A stretch of 8,581 nucleotides of DNA from Aquimonas sp044344935 (GTDB taxonomy: Bacteria; Pseudomonadota; Gammaproteobacteria; Xanthomonadales; Xanthomonadaceae), in contig JBIJCA010000206.1 in assembly GCA_044344935.1 (NCBI GenBank), positions 1-8,581 on the forward strand. The letters run 5' to 3'. The notes beneath the pieces are model-generated. The model was not told where the DNA came from. It saw only the letters and a program-made list of their open reading frames with translations, and did not search any database. The position numbers were made by a program, and so were the translations under genes. Position 1 is the stretch's first letter, and each line of letters opens with the position of its first letter. This document shows positions 4,727 to 8,581 of the stretch, piece after piece.

Positions 4727-7333
4727 TCACCCCACCCCCGCCAGAAAATCCTGCGCAAACCGCTGCAGCACGCCACCCGCCTCGTAGATCGAGAGCTCTT
4801 CCGCGGTGTCCAGCCGACAGCGCACCGGCACTTCGACGCGCTCGCCACTGCGGCGGTGCACGACCAGGGTGAGCGTCGCGCCCGGTGAACGCTCGCCGAC
4901 CACGTCGTAGGTTTCGGTGCCGTCCAAGCCCAGCGTGAGCCGCGTGGTGCCCGGCAGGAACTCGCTGGGCAGCACGCCCATGCCGATCAGGTTGGTCCGG
5001 TGAATCCGCTCGAAGCCCTCGGCGACGATGGCCTCGACGCCGGCCAGGCGCACGCCCTTCGCGGCCCAGTCCCGTGAAGAACCCTGGCCGTAGTCGGCGC
5101 CGGCGATGATGATCAGCGGCTGGCCGCGCTCCATGTAGGTTTCGATCGCTTCCCACATGCGCGTGACCTCGCCTTCCGGCTCGATACGCGCCAGCGAGCC
5201 GCGGCGGATCGTGCCGTCGGCCTTGCGCGCCATCTCGTTCTGCAGGGTCGGGTTGGCGAAGGTGGCGCGCAGTGCGGTCAGGTGATCGCCGCGGTGGGTG
5301 GCGTAGGAATTGAAGTCCTCTTCCGGCAGGCCCATTTTCGCGAGGTATTCGCCGGCCGCGCTGTCGGCGAGGATCGCGTTCGACGGCGACAGATGATCGG
5401 TGGTGATGTTGTCGCCGAGCAGAGCCAGTGGGCGCAGGCCGCTCAAGGTGCGCGGCTTGGCCAGTGCGCCTTCCCAGTAGGGCGGACGGCGGATGTAGGT
5501 GCTCATCGGCCGCCAGTCGTAGAGCGGGCTGACCTTTTCGCCGGTTTCAAGTTTCAGCTTGAACATCGGCTCATAGACGGCGCGGAACTGCTCCGGCTTG
5601 ACCGCCTGCTTCACCACCGCATCGATCTCGGCGTCGCTCGGCCACAGGTCCTTCAGCAGGATCGGCGTGCCGTCTTCGCGATGGCCCAGCGCGTCGCGCT
5701 CGATGTCGAAGCGGATGGTGCCGGCGATCGCATAGGCCACCACCAGCGGCGGCGATGCCAGGAAGGCCTGCTTGGCATAAGGATGGATGCGGCCGTCGAA
5801 GTTGCGGTTGCCGCTCAGCACGGCGGTGGCGTACAGATCGCGCTCGATGATCTCCTGCTGGATGGCCGGATCAAGCGCGCCGCTCATGCCGTTGCAGGTG
5901 GTGCACGCGAACGCCACGATGCCGAAGCCCAGCTTCTCCAGCTCGGTTTTCAGACCGGCTTCTTCCAGATACAGCGCCACCGCCTTCGAGCCCGGCGCCA
6001 GCGAGCTCTTGACCCAGGGCTTGCGCGACAGCCCCAACGCGTTGGCTTTCTTCGCCAAGAGGGCCGCGGCGATGACATTGCGCGGATTGCTGGTGTTGGT
6101 GCAGCTGGTGATCGCGGCGATGATCACCGCGCCGTCGGGCATCAGGCCCTGCGCTTCCTGGGCGCGCGCGGCATCGAGATTGCCGGCGATGCCGCGGGCG
6201 GCGAGCTCGCTGGTGGCGACGCGCGCATGCGGGTTTGACGGCCCGGCCATGTTGCGCACCACGCTCGACAGATCGAAGTGCAGCGTGCGTTCGTAGGTCG
6301 CGGTGGCGAGGTCCTCGGCCCACAGGCCGGCCGTCTTCGCGTAGTTCTCGACCAGAGCAATCTGCTCGTCGCTGCGTCCGGTCAGGCGCAGGTAGTCGAG
6401 CGTCTGGCCGTCGATGAAGAACATCGCCGCGGTGGCGCCATATTCCGGGGCCATGTTCGAGATCGTCGCGCGGTCGCCCAGCGTCAGCGCAGACGCACCC
6501 TCACCGCGGAACTCCAGGTAGGCGCCGACCACTTTCGACTTGCGCAGGAATTCGGTCAGCGCCAGCACGATGTCGGTGGCGGTGATGCCGGGCTGCGGGC
6601 GCCCCGCAAGCTCGACGCCGACGATTTCCGGCAGGCGCATCCACGAGGCGCGGCCGAGCATGACGTTCTCGGCTTCGAGCCCGCCGACGCCGACCGCGAT
6701 CACGCCCAGCGCGTCCACGTGCGGGGTATGGCTGTCGGTGCCGACGCAGGTGTCGGGGAAGGCCACTCCGTCCTGCACGTAGATCACCGGCGACATCTTC
6801 TCCAGATTGATCTGGTGCATGATTCCGTTACCCGGCGGAATCACATCGACGTTCTTGAACGCGCGCTTGGTCCAGTCGATGAAGTGGAAGCGGTCCTCGT
6901 TGCGGCGGTCCTCGATGGCGCGGTTGCGCTCGAAGGCATCGGGCACATAGCCGCCGCACTCGACGGCCAGCGAGTGGTCGACGATGAGCTGGACGGGAAC
7001 CACCGGGTTCACCTTGGCGGGATCGCCGCCCTGATCCGCGATCGCATCGCGCAGGCCGGCAAGATCGACCAGCGCGGTCTGGCCGAGGATGTCGTGGCAG
7101 ACCACCCGCGCCGGGAACCACGGGAAGTCGCGCTCGCGCTTGCGGTACACAAGCTGCTCCAGGCACTCGCGCAGGATCGAAGGCTCACAGCGACGCACGA
7201 TGTTCTCGGCGTGCACGCGCGCGGTGTAGGACAGCGTCGCCCAGGTGCCGGGCTGGATCGCATCGACCGCCTCGCGGGCGTCGAACCAGTCGAGGGCGGT
7301 GCCGGGCAGCGGTTTGCGGTGGTTGGTGTTCAT
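4727..7333 (-). CDS. acnD: Fe-S-dependent 2-methylcitrate dehydratase AcnD
   Basis: AcnD is an aconitase-family [4Fe-4S] enzyme that dehydrates 2-methylcitrate to 2-methylaconitate in propionate breakdown. It replaces the cofactor-free PrpD and works with PrpF. The protein is 868 residues, normal for AcnD. The start MNTNHRKPLPGTALDWFDAR is family-like. Cluster ligands are Cys411 (ITSCTNTSNP) and Cys477 and Cys480 (ACTTCNG). Other aconitase signatures are GTDSHT (198-203), SGNRNFDGRIHP (507-518) and the swivel-domain active-site segment DYGQGSSRDWAAKG (747-760). No key residue is missing. I call AcnD rather than housekeeping AcnA because of its place next to prpC and prpF and its AcnD-like N-terminus. 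Its start codon has no recognisable Shine-Dalgarno: a GGGATTC heptad array ends about 9 bases upstream. The gene lies 81 bases after the GNAT gene. Confidence 0.95.
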   Translation of the reverse strand: MNTNHRKPLPGTALDWFDAREAVDAIQPGTWATLSYTARVHAENIVRRCEPSILRECLEQLVYRKRERDFPWFPARVVCHDILGQTALVDLAGLRDAIADQGGDPAKVNPVVPVQLIVDHSLAVECGGYVPDAFERNRAIEDRRNEDRFHFIDWTKRAFKNVDVIPPGNGIMHQINLEKMSPVIYVQDGVAFPDTCVGTDSHTPHVDALGVIAVGVGGLEAENVMLGRASWMRLPEIVGVELAGRPQPGITATDIVLALTEFLRKSKVVGAYLEFRGEGASALTLGDRATISNMAPEYGATAAMFFIDGQTLDYLRLTGRSDEQIALVENYAKTAGLWAEDLATATYERTLHFDLSSVVRNMAGPSNPHARVATSELAARGIAGNLDAARAQEAQGLMPDGAVIIAAITSCTNTSNPRNVIAAALLAKKANALGLSRKPWVKSSLAPGSKAVALYLEEAGLKTELEKLGFGIVAFACTTCNGMSGALDPAIQQEIIERDLYATAVLSGNRNFDGRIHPYAKQAFLASPPLVVAYAIAGTIRFDIERDALGHREDGTPILLKDLWPSDAEIDAVVKQAVKPEQFRAVYEPMFKLKLETGEKVSPLYDWRPMSTYIRRPPYWEGALAKPRTLSGLRPLALLGDNITTDHLSPSNAILADSAAGEYLAKMGLPEEDFNSYATHRGDHLTALRATFANPTLQNEMARKADGTIRRGSLARIEPEGEVTRMWEAIETYMERGQPLIIIAGADYGQGSSRDWAAKGVRLAGVEAIVAEGFERIHRTNLIGMGVLPSEFLPGTTRLTLGLDGTETYDVVGERSPGATLTLVVHRRSGERVEVPVRCRLDTAEELSIYEAGGVLQRFAQDFLAGVG

Positions 7334-7342
7334 TTGAGAGCC

Positions 7343-7371
7343 GGGATTTGGGATTCGGGATTCGGGATTCG
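7343..7371 (+). repeat. GGGATTC heptad array, left
   Basis: Four tandem heptads, GGGATTT then three GGGATTC, lie immediately 5' of acnD on the transcribed strand and are preceded by AGAGCC (7337-7342). The same AGAGCCGGGATTYGGGA string recurs in inverted orientation at 8134-8151, beyond the GNAT gene. From memory, such heptads are common between genes in Xanthomonadaceae. Confidence 0.85.
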
Positions 7372-7414
7372 TTTGGAGCGGGAGCTTGTCGCGCGGCGAG
7401 GGATGTGCGGTCCA

Positions 7415-7909
7415 CTAAGGCAGCAGCTTCTTGAAACCGACGTGGCTGTCGACGTAGCCGAGGCCGCGATAGAACCGATGTGCGTCGGTGCGGCTCGCGT
7501 CAGAGGTCAGCTGCAGCAAGCTGCAGCTACGCTCCCGTGCACGCTCCTCGCATGCCCGCATCAGCTGCGCGCCGAGGCCCTGGCCACGCACATCGGAGGC
7601 GATGCGTACCGCTTCGACGTTGCAGCGCCAAGCACCGCCTCGGCTCAGGCCGGGGATGAAGCTGAGCTGGGCCATGCCGATGACGCGGCCATCCAGCTCG
7701 GCCACGATGAGCTGTTGATTGGGGTCTGCACTGATCGCTTCGAAGGCCTTGAGGTAGCTGGGGTTGGCAGCGTCGAACTCGCGGTTCTTGCCGAGGGCGT
7801 CGTCTGCGATCAGGGCGAGCAGGGTTGGGAGGTCGGCGTGCTGCGCGCTCCGGAAGCTCACTGCCGCTTCGCTGCCGGCCTCAGTGGCGAAGTCTGGACT
7901 CGAAGGCAT
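7415..7909 (-). CDS. GNAT-family N-acetyltransferase
   Basis: This 164-residue protein is a GCN5-related N-acetyltransferase that would move an acetyl group from acetyl-CoA to an amine. Its substrate cannot be told from sequence. The acetyl-CoA binding motif A is VEAVRIASDVRGQGLGAQLM (98-117), with the R/Q-x-x-G-x-G loop RGQGLG (108-113). The C-terminal motif B has the usual HRFYRGLGY (144-152). IVAELDGRVIGMAQLSF (68-84) supplies the central strands. ATG 7909 is chosen because GGAG lies 7 bases upstream. The frame is open to 8155, but that extension translates a hairpin repeat and the heptad array. It lies in operon orientation between prpC and acnD. No link to the methylcitrate cycle is known to me, although acyl-CoA-linked control through acetylation is conceivable. 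The flanking inverted repeats make a passenger more likely. Confidence 0.88.
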   Translation of the reverse strand: MPSSPDFATEAGSEAAVSFRSAQHADLPTLLALIADDALGKNREFDAANPSYLKAFEAISADPNQQLIVAELDGRVIGMAQLSFIPGLSRGGAWRCNVEAVRIASDVRGQGLGAQLMRACEERARERSCSLLQLTSDASRTDAHRFYRGLGYVDSHVGFKKLLP

Positions 7910-7916
7910 TGCGCTG

Positions 7917-7920
7917 CTCC
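7917..7920 (-). promoter_or_regulatory. Ribosome binding site of the GNAT gene
   Basis: The minus strand reads GGAG, seven bases, then ATG 7909. This decides the start against the longer frame that runs through the repeats upstream. Confidence 0.6.
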
Positions 7921-7960
7921 AGTGGGTGTACTCGCAAGTTCGACTTTGGGCTCCGTCCGG

Positions 7961-8066
7961 CCCCTCACCCCGACCCCACCTTCGCTTCGCTTGGGCTCCC
8001 CAGCCATGGACTGCCACCGGCAGTCCATAAGCGGCTGGGATCGCTCCGTGGGGAGAGGGGCTAGAG
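7961..8066 (+). repeat. Hairpin element C, enlarged, with a nested perfect hairpin
   Basis: The outer arms CCCCTCACCCCGACCCC (7961-7977) and GGGGAGAGGGG (8050-8060) match the arms of element B. Between them is a second structure: ATGGACTGCC (8006-8015), loop ACC, GGCAGTCCAT (8019-8028), a perfect 10-bp stem. It is extended by CAGCC (8001-8005) pairing with GGCTG (8033-8037) across a bulge. The element sits upstream of the GNAT start in the prpC-GNAT gap (7910-8188), where I see no other gene and no clear promoter. Confidence 0.75.
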
Positions 8067-8124
8067 AGCGGGAGTCGCGCAGCGCCGCCATGTAAGGCAA
8101 GACGAAGCGGCGCCCGTTTCTGAC

Positions 8125-8187
8125 GAATCCCAAGTCCCGAATCCCGGCTCTTCAATCGAATCCCGAATCCCCAATCACCAATCCCGG
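8125..8187 (-). repeat. GGGATTC heptad arrays, right (inverted)
   Basis: Read on the minus strand, 8158-8187 carries heptads related to GGGATTC, beginning 1-2 bases after the prpC stop codon. A spacer AAGAGCC follows, then three more heptads at 8125-8145 (GGGATTC, GGGACTT, GGGATTC). They are inverted relative to the array at 7343-7371, so the GNAT gene lies between facing arrays. Confidence 0.85.
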
Positions 8188-8188
8188 A

Positions 8189-8581
8189 TCAGCTCCGCTG
8201 ATCCAAAGGCACAAACCTCAGATCCTCAGGCCCCACATAGTTCGCGCTCGGCCGGATGATCTTGCCGTCGATGCGCTGCTCGATCACATGCGCGCTCCAG
8301 CCGCTGGTACGGGCGATCACGAACAGCGGGGTGAACATGGCCGTCGGCACGCCCATCATGTGGTAGCTGACCGCGCTGAACCAGTCGAGGTTGGGGAACA
8401 TCTTCTTGATGTCCCACATCACCGACTCCAGGCGCTCGGCGATGTTGTACATCTTCATCGAGCCGGCCTCTTCCGACAGCTCTTCGGCGACGCGCTTGAT
8501 CACCACGTTGCGCGGGTCGGAGACGGTGTAGACGGGATGACCGAAGCCGATGACCACTTCCTTGCGCTCGACGCGGGCGCG
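8189..8581 (-). CDS. prpC: 2-methylcitrate synthase PrpC, C-terminal part
   Basis: Only the last 130 residues are in the window; the 5' end lies beyond position 8581. PrpC condenses propionyl-CoA with oxaloacetate to give 2-methylcitrate, the entry step of the cycle. The fragment shows citrate synthase active-site elements: GFGHPVY (12-18 of the fragment, His15 being the catalytic histidine), NLDWFSAV (64-71, Asp66 being the catalytic aspartate), and IARTSGWSAHVIEQR with the carboxylate-binding arginine. KEVVIGFGHPVYTVSDPRN and the KMYNIAERLE segment are typical of PrpC rather than of housekeeping GltA. Together with acnD and prpF downstream this makes PrpC the firm choice. It would be the first visible gene of the operon; prpB is expected further right. 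Confidence 0.93.
   Translation of the reverse strand, partial: RARVERKEVVIGFGHPVYTVSDPRNVVIKRVAEELSEEAGSMKMYNIAERLESVMWDIKKMFPNLDWFSAVSYHMMGVPTAMFTPLFVIARTSGWSAHVIEQRIDGKIIRPSANYVGPEDLRFVPLDQRS

Noticed and set aside
6278..8095. 605-residue plus-strand open frame across acnD and the GNAT gene
   Set aside because: It crosses two clear minus-strand genes and a heptad array, and is rich in Arg/His/Asp/Val shadow composition. It is not a gene.
7910..8155. Longer GNAT start at 8155
   Set aside because: The extra ~82 residues translate the heptad array and hairpin element C. ATG 7909 has GGAG at 7 bases.

Overview
The window is GC-rich and densely coding. It carries the AcnD/PrpF version of the 2-methylcitrate cycle. 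Gene content, the GGGATTC heptad arrays between genes and the GC-rich hairpin repeats all suggest a gammaproteobacterium, most likely of the Xanthomonadales/Lysobacterales. That placement is inferred from style; no search was run.

Layout. Positions 1-651 hold no gene I can support. They carry four tandem 59-bp units and an inverted pair of copies of a GGTGGAT/ATCCACC palindrome, plus a partial third copy. Two plus-strand genes follow: a class I glutamine amidotransferase of the GMP-synthase-like group (652-1512), and a secreted protein made of three tandem ~119-residue PPC-like beta domains (1694-2863). A perfect 24-bp palindrome (2901-2924) is a probable two-way terminator between these and a convergent minus-strand operon that fills the rest of the window.

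The minus-strand operon is read from right to left. It contains the 3' end of prpC (2-methylcitrate synthase, cut by the window edge), a GNAT N-acetyltransferase, acnD (Fe-S 2-methylcitrate dehydratase), a small DUF559 / Vsr-like nuclease-fold protein, and prpF (2-methylaconitate isomerase). PrpC joins propionyl-CoA to oxaloacetate. AcnD dehydrates the product and PrpF isomerises the 2-methylaconitate so that it can be rehydrated to 2-methylisocitrate. The last enzyme, PrpB lyase, and any PrpR regulator would have to lie beyond the right edge.

The most notable point is that the two genes unrelated to propionate sit in the two operon junctions, prpC-acnD and acnD-prpF. Each is bounded by repeats in inverted orientation. 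The DUF559 gene lies between inverted copies of a ~45-bp hairpin element, and that element supplies its Shine-Dalgarno sequence and encodes its C-terminal tail. The GNAT gene lies between inverted GGGATTC heptad arrays that reach within a few bases of the prpC stop and the acnD start, and a third, enlarged hairpin element sits just upstream of it. This looks like two passenger cassettes inserted into an otherwise ordinary operon. The DUF559-plus-hairpin unit is the best candidate here for an undescribed mobile arrangement.
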